From Nyssa sinensis (taxonomy: Eukaryota > Streptophyta > Magnoliopsida > Cornales > Nyssaceae), in contig CM018036.1 in the NCBI GenBank assembly GCA_008638375.1, forward strand, positions 704,501 through 768,500: 64,000 nucleotides of DNA, read 5' to 3'. The notes below the pieces were generated by a model. It made no database searches, had not been told where the DNA came from, and was given only the letters and a program-made list of their open reading frames with translations. The position numbers and the translations under genes are program-made. Positions 24,008 through 35,800 of this stretch are shown in pieces. The number at the start of each line of letters is the position of its first letter. Position 1 is the stretch's first letter.

Positions 24008-27000
24008 ATGGCAAAACAAAGCACCCCTTGCTTTATCTTATTTCTTCTATCTGTAGCACTAGTTTTCATCCCCACGAATTGCCTGAGTAAAAGTCAGACC
24101 GCCGGAAAACCCACCGCTTTCTTCATCTTCGGCGACTCCTTCTTAGATTCCGGCAACAACAACTACATCAACACCACAACTCTTGACCAAGCCAATTTCT
24201 GGCCTTATGGAGAAACCTACTTCAAGTTCCCAACCGGACGATTTTCCGATGGCCGTTTGATATCAGATTTGATCGGTAAGTGTCATCTTCATTACGCATT
24301 ACGATTAACAATTAAATATTTACTCTCCTTTTTTATCGACTCTTATGTTTTCTCAGTAGCCAAACACGCAAAACTGCCGCTGATCCCGCCGTTTTTACAG
24401 CCGGGAATTCATCAGTTTCGCGACGGCGCAAACTTTGCATCCGCCGGAGCGGGGGCTCTAATTGAGACTTTTCAAGGAGCGGTATGTAAAAAATTTCACT
24501 TTCATGCAAAAGAATGATTGCTTTGGTAACTAAGCATTTTTACTGCTACTACTCATAGGTCGAACAGTGACAGAAAATGATTTCTTTCCTGAGAAAAAGT
24601 TAAGGAATTTTTTCTTTTTCGATCCATCTTCATATATTGGATTCAATCATGGCGAGCTTGAGGAAGTAATTGGCTTCAACTAACCCCCTCCACCGCAAAA
24701 AAAAAATATAAATAAATAAATGCATATGGAAATCAGCAACTAATATTAAATGGAAAGGAGCTTTTGTAAAACCTTGTTTGTTTAGTCAAAATCTCTAAAG
24801 CATTGTAATTATGTAAGTTGGGCTTAATTTCAACTAACTTTTGTAAGGTTGGATGCACGAATTGCCTTGCTCTACTCTAGTTATAAACTTGGAAAAAAGT
24901 TTGGTGGTTAGGTAGTATAAAAAAATTTAGTAGTGATATAAATTAAATTTTAACATTTATGATATATTTTAAATTAGAGTATTATTATAATATTATTCAT
25001 GTCACATATTTAAAATTAATTTGTATAACTATAAAAAAAAAAAAATTGTACTATCTTATCACTGATTTTTTTCCATAAATACATACCTGATTTGTTTAAC
25101 ATAAAGTTGAGATATTATTGTATGGTCCGAAAACATTGACCAAGTTATATAAAAGTTATTTTTTTTAGTCTCATAAGACCAAACATATTGTACATATGAC
25201 AATTTATGATTAATTATTAGTCTTGGATCATGCAATAATTTAGCTAAAGGGGCCGTGTCTCGGCCATTTGACAAGTTGACACCATGTGTATGTGTCCACT
25301 CACCCCGTCCATCTCAAGTTAATGATCCGGCTTCGGGATTGAAGGTTACAGTCGGTGGAATCGATCCGGATTAACAATAAAAAAAAAAGGTTGGGTTGAA
25401 TGAACTCTAAAGTTTTGTTACTTAAAAAAAAAATTGTACTATCTTATCACTAGATTTTTTTTCATAAATACATATTTGATTTGTTTAACATAAAGTTGAG
25501 ATATTATTTTATGGACCAAAAACATTGGCCAAGTTATATAAAAGTTATTTTTTTTAGTCTCATAAGACCTAATATATTATACATGTGATAATTTATGATT
25601 AATTATTAGTTTCGGATCATACAATAATTTAGCTAAGGTGGTCGTGTCTGGGCCATTTGACAAGTTGACACCATGTGTATGTGTCCACTGACCCGTACAT
25701 ACTGTCCATACTCCTTTTTTCTGGCTCTGTATTTTTCTATGTTTTTTCCAGGGTACGGTTTAGAAGTTACTCCAATCATTTTCCCACAAATTTGAGCTCC
25801 TAATCATCAAGGTTACTTATCTTCTGATTCTGGGTATGCTCTTTTCATTTTGTGCTCCTAAAAGGCCATTAGACAGAAGTGGACTTCTATTGTGATGGGG
25901 GAATGTATACATTTTTGGCATGTCAATATGGTCTTCTGCTCAATAATGAATTTACTCTTTTGGATTTGGCCATGAGTATTGCTCCAGAGTAAAATTAATC
26001 ATGAATCGTATAAATAATGTGATTCCAATTTTCTTACTCATTACTGCACATTCCTTGGAGATTTTTCCATGGGTTGTCGCATTTTTATTTATTCTTTGAA
26101 AAAAAAAACACACTAAAAAGAGAGAGGAAGGGAGGAAACTAAAAGGGTGTTTGGCCCGGCTACGGGACGGTTGGAAATAGCACCTGGGAGGGAAGCTTCT
26201 CTCACAAAATTTTCAGCCAAAATGTTCGAAATAGCAGCAGGAGGAGAGAGAACCGCTCCGCTGAACGGGACCTAATTAGTAGATTCTTGATTTGTAGAAA
26301 TTGAATTTAAAGCACCATGACTTTTACCACGCGTATGCATAACTTTGGAGGATTTAAATTTGGTTTCTATTCATTTTATTTGAAATGGATAGGCTCCATT
26401 TCTAAGAGGGAGTGGAGCCCATCATACGTGGGGCCCACATTTAGTGGGACTCACATGTGATGCAATACTTAAGACTCGTATTTTCTATAATAATTTGTCT
26501 TTCTTTTGCATTCGAAAAAAGCATTGAACGTATAAATTGGTAAGTTACTTTTCTAAAACAAATGACTGTGAATTTTATAAAGTTTAATGCCCTGCCAATT
26601 ACAAGAAAATTATTATAGAGGTAGCTTAAGTGGTAATGAATCAAGGGATAAATGCTTAAAAAATACCAAATCCCTTGTTCAAACTCCACAAAGTGTAATT
26701 ATCTTTGGAGTCACCTCTCCGCAAGCGCAAACTTGTGCAAAATAGCTGTAAAAGAACCTCAAGTTAATGATCCGGTCACATGACTGAAGGTTGCAATCGG
26801 TGAGATCGATCTGGATTAACAATAATAAAAAAAAAAAGACGGGGTCGAATGAACCCTAAAGTTTTGTTACTTATTTTAGACTCTTCAATTTGGTTAGCTA
26901 TATATCATTGCACATCGAACTTGTAATAAAAGGTGAAGTAAAACAGGTACCATTTGGGACCTTCAGCTATCTAATTTCAACATTGTGCATCATCTTGTCT

Positions 27001-29306
27001 ATCAACCATGTCCTTTTTACTCCTCCAAGAATTAAGACGTGTGAATTTCTTGAAATTCTTTACAGAGGGCAATGTTTTAAAAATCACCTTTCCTCCACTT
27101 CAACTAAAAGTACTTTCTTGAAGTTGCTTAAAAACCCAAGTGAAAAGTAGTATTACCTTTAGTTCTATGTTGATTTTTTTCAGGTAATTAGTCTGAAAAC
27201 GCAGCTGAGTTACTACAAAAAGGTGGAAGCTTGGTTGAGAGACAAGTCAGGCGATGTTGAAGCCAAGATGACACTGTCGAGAGCTGTCTATTTGTTTAGC
27301 ATTGGAAGTAATGATTACTTGAGCCTTTTCTTAACCAATTCCACCATACTAAATTCCTACAATAAATCAGAATATGTGGGAATGGTGATTGGCAACTTGA
27401 CAATCGTGATCAAAGTAAGTTTCTCTCTCAATGTTTCCAATGGCTATTATCCTGTATTTATATGTTCTAACATTGTAAATTGATGTACAACAAAAATCGA
27501 TTAAGGTGATTGTTGAGTGGTTGTCATGAATTCTTGATAACATGAGGCACCCATTTTTGTTTGGGTCTTTCTAATATCCTATTTTGTAACCCACATATAT
27601 AAGGGTATTATTTTGAAGTTTCTTTTAATGAAAAGAAAGTCGACTGGTAAGGGCCATCATTAAGGGTAAAGGGTCGGGTTTGTGAGTCTTTTGCTCAATA
27701 ATTTCTTCGATATATAATAGATTGATCATCATTATTCACAGACAAATGCATCTACTGAACCACATAAATTATGTATTTTTCCTATTTTTTGTTTGAGATC
27801 ATTCTTTATTTATTTGTATTGCTTCCGCACAATAATTACATGGCCATATAAATAAAAAACAATAAATGCATCAAAAATAGTGGCATAGTTCATATATAAA
27901 GAGTTTTGGTAGGGTACAAGCGGGACAAAATTAACTTTTGTAGAAATATAATATATGATCTAATAAAGGGAAGAATGATCTTAAATAGAATAGAATGACA
28001 TGACAAAACTCATTTAATCGACTCTAAATAATTGAGTTATATGATAAATTCACTAACATATTTCATTTTGACAAGAAGGTACATGGGGTCAACTAGTAAT
28101 GCAAATGCCTTAGAATTATTGTTCATTTTGCAGGAGGTATATGAAAGAGGAGGCAGAAAATTCGGGTTTCTCAATTTGGGGCCCTTGGGTTGTTTTCCGG
28201 GCCTAAGGATGCTTGAACCAGAAAGTAATGGTGGCTGCTTTAAAGAAGCTTCAGAACTGGCAAAATTACATAATAAAGCACTCTCCAAACTCCTTTCTAG
28301 TCTAGAAAATCAGTTACAGGGCTTCAAATATTCACTCTATCACTTCAGCAGAAATCTGAGAAAAAGAATCAATAACCCCTCCAAATATGGTACATTCTTC
28401 TTCTCCTTTCTCCAGTGAACTGATTTTGTATTCAATGTCACCTTGCTCACAAATACAGTTTCGAGAGTTTAAAAGTCTTGTCACTTAATCACCGTCATCA
28501 GTAGTAGTATTACTTAGATAAATTATATTGATCTTTTCTAAAGTTTTTAAAATTTTACTGCTTTCTTCTAGTTTTACTGACAAATTACATATACCTCCTC
28601 TCATGTCTATTTTTTTTCAATAGTGTCCTTTTTTTTGTATTTTTTAAATTTTGACAAATTTTTTTAACTTTTTTGTATTTTCAACTGAATATTAATTAAA
28701 ACATTATTGATCAACAATAAAAATATAATTTATTTACTTCAATTTATTTTTATATAAAATGAAAAAAAATCTTTGAAAAATTTAGTAAATTTTGAAAAAA
28801 ATATTTTTTAAAAAAAAACATGAAAATAGTATTTTTGTCATTTTGAAGAAAAAAAATTAGACAGCATAAGAAGTATGTGTAATTTGTTAATAAAAATATA
28901 AGATAGCAGTATAATTTCAAAAAAATTTGAAAAAATATTTGTAATTATCAAAAATCTAAGTAAGGTGAGAATAATTTACCATATTATTTATCTGTTTCAT
29001 TTTCTTGACTATCACAATTGACAAAGTTGTGAAGTTGAACGATGATAATGATGTGTGTGATTATCATAAAAAGGTTTCAAGGAAGGAAAAATAGCATGCT
29101 GTGGGACAGGGGCTTTCAGAGGAACATTCAGCTGTGGAGGAAAAAGACCAGTGAAGGAGTTTCAGCTGTGTGAGAGTCCAACTGAGCATGTATTTTGGGA
29201 CTCTTACCATCTTACTGAAAGGGTTTACAAACAAATGGCAGATCAAATGTGGAGTGGAGCCAACACCAGACCTTACAATCTCAAGAATCTATTCCAATGC
29301 CTCTAA
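24008..29306 (+). CDS. secreted GDSL esterase/lipase (GLIP-like)
   Basis: Five exons: 24008-24275, 24357-24481, 27184-27414, 28134-28389 and 29074-29306. All introns are GT-AG and the phases join to 370 residues. The N-terminus (MAKQSTPCFILFLLSVALVF) is a signal peptide. Family blocks are all present: block I FIFGDSFLDSGNNN with the nucleophile Ser, block II around FASAGAGAL, block III with GSNDYLS, and block V DSYHLTE with the catalytic Asp and His. These enzymes hydrolyse ester bonds of lipids or small esters outside the cell. The closest resemblance is to the GLIP1/GLIP5 group, some of which act in defence. An in-frame ATG at 23978 would add ten residues before the signal peptide, but it sits too close to the TATA box. 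The frame is intact throughout. Confidence 0.93.
25042..25695. repeat. local duplication (about 265 bp, two copies) in GDSL intron 2
   Basis: Copy 1 is about 25042-25307 and copy 2 about 25430-25695, offset 388 bases. Shared landmarks include ttgtactatcttatcac, cataaagttgagatattatt, caatttagctaa-type sequence and gacaccatgtgtatgtgtcc. Point differences show some age. The 118 bases between the copies are mostly a 5'-truncated SINE-like repeat (next entry). Confidence 0.85.
25309..25424. repeat. 5'-truncated copy of the SINE-like repeat
   Basis: Begins ctcaagttaatgatccgg and runs through gattaacaataaaaaaaaaa to ctaaagttttgttactta. The same block, about 85% alike by eye, forms the 3' half of the longer element at 26615-26875. 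It lies between the two halves of the local duplication. Confidence 0.7.
26615..26875 (+). mobile_element. tRNA-derived SINE-like element in GDSL intron 2
   Basis: The 5' part has TAGCTTAAGTGG at about 26622 (resembles RNA polymerase III box A) and TGTTCAAACTCC at about 26680 (resembles box B), at tRNA-like spacing. The 3' part matches the truncated copy at 25309-25424, including an A-rich stretch. No clear target duplication was found. Class is inferred from the internal promoter-like boxes. Confidence 0.6.
28579..28889. mobile_element. MITE with terminal inverted repeats in GDSL intron 4
   Basis: The left end reads GACAAATTACATATACCTC and the reverse complement of the right end reads AACAAATTACACATACTTC, 16 of 19 alike. 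The interior is A/T-rich and non-coding. About 310 bp. The target duplication is not clear, so superfamily is unassigned. Confidence 0.6.
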
Positions 29307-31287
29307 ATACAACTTTGTTGCTCTCACATTTTTTTTATTTTATTTTTAACATTAAACAATATATGTTCTAGTATAAAACATAGCTTCTAAAAGTTTTTAA
29401 CCTTAAACAATAATGTTTTTCAGTAATACCATGTTTCATTGTATTCATGTATGAAAAATAATAGAAATTATTCTTTTCCCCCACTTGTATATTAAATAAT
29501 CTTATATTTCACTTGATGAAGTAATGTGTTATTGTTGCTTTTGATTAGCAACTTTTTTTTTCTTTTCAATTTTGGTCCATTGTAAAAATTAAATCTCTAT
29601 ATTAAAAAAAGAAAAAGAGAGAAAGAAAGAAAATGGTATATGAAGCAAGTGATTGCATTTCTGACTTTGCAAAACCACTATTGCTTCTATCATATTTAAA
29701 TTCTAAGTTTGACTAGTGGTGCAACTTGACCAAGTCGGTTTGAGCTGAGACATATCCAAATTCAGTTCAAACTCTGTGATAATTGGTCTGAATCCAAGCT
29801 ATCTAATATAAACCCGAACTATTAATGTATGGTGAAGATGCACTTTACTATTAATTAAAAAATTTATAATTTTTATACTAAAAAGTGTATAATAAGAATT
29901 GATAGTAACAAATCTAAAGAAATACAAGTTGAAACCATTCTATTCCTAAAAATTTTAATATTATATTTTTTATTATTAATTTTATTAAAATATTTTAACA
30001 AAATATAATTTAATCTTTCTAATGTATTTTTTATATATTCATATAAATTCTTAAAATTTTAATACTTTTAATTTAACTCTTACAGTTCGTTTGGATAAGT
30101 AAGAGAGAAATGAAAAGAAATGAAAGTATTAGTTACGAGAGAAAGAAAAGAAAAAGAGAGGAGAGAATAATCCCTCCTTTATGTTTGGATAACTAATGAA
30201 AAGAAAGGAGAAAAAAAAATTAATATAATCATTTCCCTCTTGTTTGGGAATGATAAAGGAGATAAATGAAATGAAATGATTTTATATTATTTTATTATTA
30301 TATCATTTAAATGTCCTTAGGATAGAAGTGTTATTTTTATATTGACTCTTATAATTTTAAGGATAATATTAGTATTATTAAAATTTGTTTATGCAATTAG
30401 GGGACAAAATAAGGGTTGTTGGTTGATTGAAGAGGTTGGAAATAATCATTCTATGCAAGCTAAAGTCAATAGGTTATATCTGTCATTTCGTGTGTCAATA
30501 TAAACACTTCAATCATTACATTATTGGTGATTATATTTCACCAATTATCAATTTACCATTAACTGATTTCTTAAAATGGAATACTTTATTTCAGTGCTCT
30601 CTCATAGAAAGAAAGATAAACAATGTTATATCCAAATATGATATTTTAATAGATTGTCTAAATCTTTATTCGATTATATAACCAAATATAATTTTCTATT
30701 TCATTATTTAAATCTTAATTAATTATTTGTTTAATAATCAAAACTAAATTAAAAAACTTCAAACCAAATATAATATTAAAAAATCACGTCATCTTAGACT
30801 TTTTCTTCTCACATGCAATCTCCAATCTTGTTGATATACACCAATCACGAAGATCTTTTCATAATTTATTAATATGAGTCATACTTATAAAAGAAAAAGT
30901 TATATATTTTTAAATTATTTGAGATATATTATCATAAATAATGTAAAGTAAATATTATCATATTATTTGAAATAAAATTTAGAATAAAAATTTAAATTAC
31001 TCTTATAAAAATTATTGGATAAATTTAAAAATAAATATAAAGAGCATTTTCACAATAAACCAAAATTAAATTCAAATTCAAATTTAAATCAAAATCTTAA
31101 AAAAAGTCTCTTTAACAATAAACTCAAATTCATATTAAATTTATTTTTACTCAATCAACTTAAATTCAAATTTACAAAATATTATTCATAGACTCAAATA
31201 TACAATAGTTAAATGTTGTTTGTAAACTACTAAAACATATCAAATTCGAATAAGACTTTTACTCAAATTTATAGAGAGCTAAGGAAA

Positions 31288-31318
<31 letters not shown>

Positions 31319-31952
31319 TCAAAAAGAATATATGCCATTTTTTGGAGTCGGATTATGCCATTTGAATTTGTGACAAGTATATTGAAATTTGGCATTATTT
31401 AGTTCGTTAAGTTAAAAACCTAAAGTCCGCACAGAGAAAAAGGTTGGTTTTTTTTTTTTTTAAAACTCGTCGCCGGAGTTGTGGCTTTTCTTTGGCTCTC
31501 TCGATCTGAGCTTCTCGACAACACAAAACATCTTCGTTTTCGTGCTTCTTCTCAAACTTTTTTTTTTTCAGTCTTTTTTCTGGTTTGATCTCTTCCACCA
31601 TTTTCTATATCCTTTTCTGTATCTATATATTATAGTTCATAGTTGTTTTTTCTCTCTCGAAGCTCTCTCTTGTTAGAAAGATTCGATTTGTGATTAGTTC
31701 TTACTTTGAGTCAAAGCACACAAACTTTACTTGCAAATAGATTGAGCTATACTGTTTATGTATCAATCTCATTATATATGTGTTCTACATGGATTGAGCT
31801 TTTAAGCTTTTAAGCAGGGAAGGACTCTGCACAGGATTATATATTTGAACCAACTGAACAAAATCTAGGGTTCTTAGCTCCGAGTTTACCGGCGATTGTT
31901 GCGTTGTTTGTTCATGTGATATAGCCCAGGCCCGAGCCTCGGGATCCCAATA
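29307..31952. other. intergenic, then SAC promoter and 5' leader
   Basis: No gene is supported from the GDSL stop to the SAC start. At about 30080-30300 there is a repeat rich in GTTTGGATAA and GAAAGAAA, MITE-like. A TA microsatellite lies at 31291-31319. From about 31430 the DNA becomes pyrimidine-rich and less AT-rich (tttctttggctctctcgatc), as in a transcribed 5' leader. Confidence 0.5.
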
Positions 31953-32837
31953 ATGGCATCAGGGAACGAGCATCAGACTTGGATCGAAGAGGAGCTCACC
32001 CCGAACGCTGCCTTTTTGCAGAAATTCAGGCTTTACGAGACTCGCTCGGTACGCATTCAAGGTTTTTTGGTGTTTATAATATGTTCGTTTAGATTTGATT
32101 ATTTTCTTTGATCGTTAGACAACTCTTTTCATCATATGTCTATATGTTTTGCTCGTGCGCGTGTACATTTGCAAAAAAAATTAGTATTGATAAGAGTTTA
32201 TATATTGACTAGCTAGTCTAATTTTGTTAGTTTTTTGAATTTTGCGTTGTGTTCCGTGTTTCCAAAATATACACATTTGCGTTCTCTTTTGAATTATAGA
32301 TTTGAACTGTTTGGAATTGTTGGGGGGTTCTTTTTTTATTTGACCTTCGTGGTTAGTTTCTCATAGTGTGAAGCATTTGCATTGGCTGCATTGAAGATAA
32401 CCTTCATCAATCAAACAAAATGTTTTTGTATGTGAAAAATGAATTTTAATTTGATGCTGGCTGAAATGGAAATTATTCAAATTATTTTGCGCTTTTGAGG
32501 TTTTGTAATGATTCAAGATCACCTTGCACGTATTATCAAGACAGGGGTGGTTGATGTACTCACAAACCCCAAGTTCTGGTCATGGCATCATCACCACTTT
32601 CTTGTGATAATATTTGTACAAGTCTAGGACACAAAATTTTTCACTAAATAGAATTATTAGGTATATAATTTTTTATTTTTTTTTTGGGAGGGGGGGGGGG
32701 GGGGAAGTTCTATTTTGTTAAAATATTATGACAAAGTTAGTAGTAAAAAATACAGTATCAAAATTTTTTTTTTGGGGGGGGGGGGGGCGCATGGCCCCCA
32801 CTTGTTCCCCATTGCATCCGCCAGTAAGTACATGTAT

Positions 32838-32877
<40 letters not shown>

Positions 32878-35800
32878 ATTATGTTATAGATTAGGACTTA
32901 GGAGTCAATTATACTCAATAAACTTCTAATCATTGATTTGCTTTAGTCAAGTTAGTGATACTAGATTTTAAGTCAATTGAGTGGTGAATATGTTTTTCTC
33001 TGCTAGATTTGTGACTTCGTGTCAAAGATTCGGTGTGTCTAATATAAATGAAGCTAGCTCGAACACCCTTCTAATGCTTTAGTCAAAGCTTGATTTGTAG
33101 TTTTGTTATGAGTGATTGATATTACTCTTAGGCATTCTATTCAAGATGGTAATATTCTGATTCTAGGCATTCGAGTGTGCAATGAGCTTAAACCAGTAAG
33201 AGCTTGGCCGAACTTTAAGAAATATTATGTTAAAAATAGATTCTTCAGATTAAAACCTTTGTCTATCACATCCTCAGGCAGTTCTTGAATATATTTTCCT
33301 TATCCAAAAAAAAAAAACAACCAAACTTTTTTTCTATCAGAAACTTCATTCATCTTCAAACTAAGCCTTTACATATTTATTTGTTTTCGAAACTGTTTAT
33401 TTTAAGGTATGCATGCATTATTGGATCTGCAATTCTTATAGTTTGTCACTTCCTTTAAAGAAATAGATTTTCCTCTTTATTCTTTTTTTTTTTTTTTTCC
33501 CTTGGTGATATCATTTGTACGTGCTCTTTAATAATTTTTAGTTTTCTTTTCTACATCAGATTTATTATGCATTTTTTTTACTGTTGAAGAACTTGTCTAT
33601 CTAAGTGCTGATTATTGACTTTTCTCCTATTGTACGATACTTGCGCTGCATCTGATGTTTTTTCCCCTGGGTGAAGAACTTGTCCCTCTGAATCTTGGTT
33701 GTTGATTTTCCCTCTATTACATGATAGTTACACCATGTTAATTTACTTTTTACATGCAACAGAAGTTTTATATGATTGGATGGGACAAGAACAGAACTTT
33801 TTGGAGAGTTCTAAAGATTGACAGATTAGAGCCTTCTCAGCTAAACATCTTTGAAGATTCTACGACATACTCAGAAATTGAATGCTGTGACCTGCTTAAA
33901 CGAATACATGAAGGAAACAAATCAACGGGTGGACTTAAATTTGTCACTACCTGTTATGGAATTGTTGGTATGTTATATGGTCAAGTTTTCTATCATAACA
34001 AACTCTTTGTTGTTCCTGTAGATCTCATGGTCTTTTCGCTAATTTCAGGGGTCATAAAATTTTTGGGACCTTATTACATGCTGCTTATAACAAAAAGAAG
34101 GAAGATTGGCAGAATCTGTGGCCATGCAGTATATGCCATTACCAAGAGCGAGATGATTCCAATTCCAAATTCTACTGTCCGATCCAATATGGCTTATTCT
34201 AAGAATGAGAACAGGTCATTTGTCAATTCTGCATGTAAATGTATAATGTACTTGGTACTTCTAAGGAGAACTAAGCAAAATTAGTATTCAGAATTACTTA
34301 TATAACCTTTGTATCTAGATGAGAATTGCCTTCTTTTGTGGTTGTTCTATCTTGATTTCTAGTTCTTTTTGGATGAATAGTCTGAGTTTGGGCTTCTTCT
34401 TTTAATAATAAAAAAGTTCTACACTGTGGAGGTAATCTCTATACTATTTTGTGTGCACACCCTTCAGTGTTATATTAACGAATGTGGGCTTTTTCACTTC
34501 AAACTGATCGCATGTTCATCTTATAGTTATATTTTGTCTTTTTAAAGGTGAAACAAAGAATGCATCCACTGAATACCTAAATAAAAGAAATATTAAATGC
34601 ATCCGTGGATGCCTCCTTTCTAGTTAATATTGTTTAAAAGAGGTCATTGCCCGTTTATTTCATGTGAATGTACAGGGGCAAACTTCATTGATGTTGTGAT
34701 GTTAGTATACATGTTGAGTGAGACAAGGTATCATCAGGGTTTCATGGAGAAATTTTTTTAATCCTTTTTGCAGTTAAATTTGTGAGTCAATAGTTGTTTC
34801 ATTCTTATTGTGTGCCTCCTTACTCAATTTACTGGACTTGTATTCATTTCATTTGCCTTTGCTTGTTTCTGATGATGACATAGATACAAGAAGCTCCTAT
34901 GCACAGTGGATCTTACAAAGGACTTCTTTTTCAGCTACTCTTATCATGTCATGTACAGTCTTCAGAAGAACTTGTGTAATCATGAGACAGGACATTTCTT
35001 TTATGAAACAATGTTTGTGTGGAATGAGTTCCTGACTCGTGGAATCCGCAATCACCTCAAGAATGCTCTGTGGACTGTTGCATTAGTATACGGCTTCTTT
35101 AAACAGGTATTGGATATTTTAAGAATACTGCCAATTGAGTCTTACTATTGTGATTTGGCTAGGAAGGGAGATGAAAGCTTCCCGTGGAGGGTGATTTGGG
35201 GTATGAAAGCCCCTTTGAAGGCTGCGTTTTTTGTGTGGACTCCTGCTTGATGGGAAATCCCAACAATGGACAACCTTAAGAGGAAAGGTTATCATTTGGC
35301 TCGGAAATGTTTTTGCCTTGAGAGTGAGGAGAACATAAATCACCTCTTCCTTCATTGCCCTTTTGTGAAAGAAGTGTGAGATTCACTATTCTCTTTATTT
35401 GGATGTTGTTGGATCATGCTTTTCTCTATGATGGAGTTCTTGAAAAGTGGGGGGAAGAGGAGGAAGATTTGGAGGATCACCCCACTTGCTTTTTTTGGTG
35501 CATGTGGAGAGAGAGAAATTGTCATTTTTTTTTTATGGGGAGTTGATGTCTATATGTAGATTCAAAGTCCATTTTCTGAAAATATTATAATTTTGGATTG
35601 TTGAGGCATGTATGTTTATAGTTTTGTAATATTTTTGGAAAAGATGAGACTCTAGTTTTATTGAGTCTCTTCTTGTATATGGGTTTGCCGCCCCCTCTGG
35701 CGGTTTTTTGCAATGTACTTATCCCCCCAAAAAAAAAAAGGCATTTGAAAATAAATAAATTGGTGACTGAATGGAACCTGATTGATTTATAAGTTATTTT

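Noticed and set aside
34808..35250. Overlapping frames around SAC exon 4
   Set aside because: The exon is 34884-35106; the remainder of these frames is intron and the LINE fragment read through.
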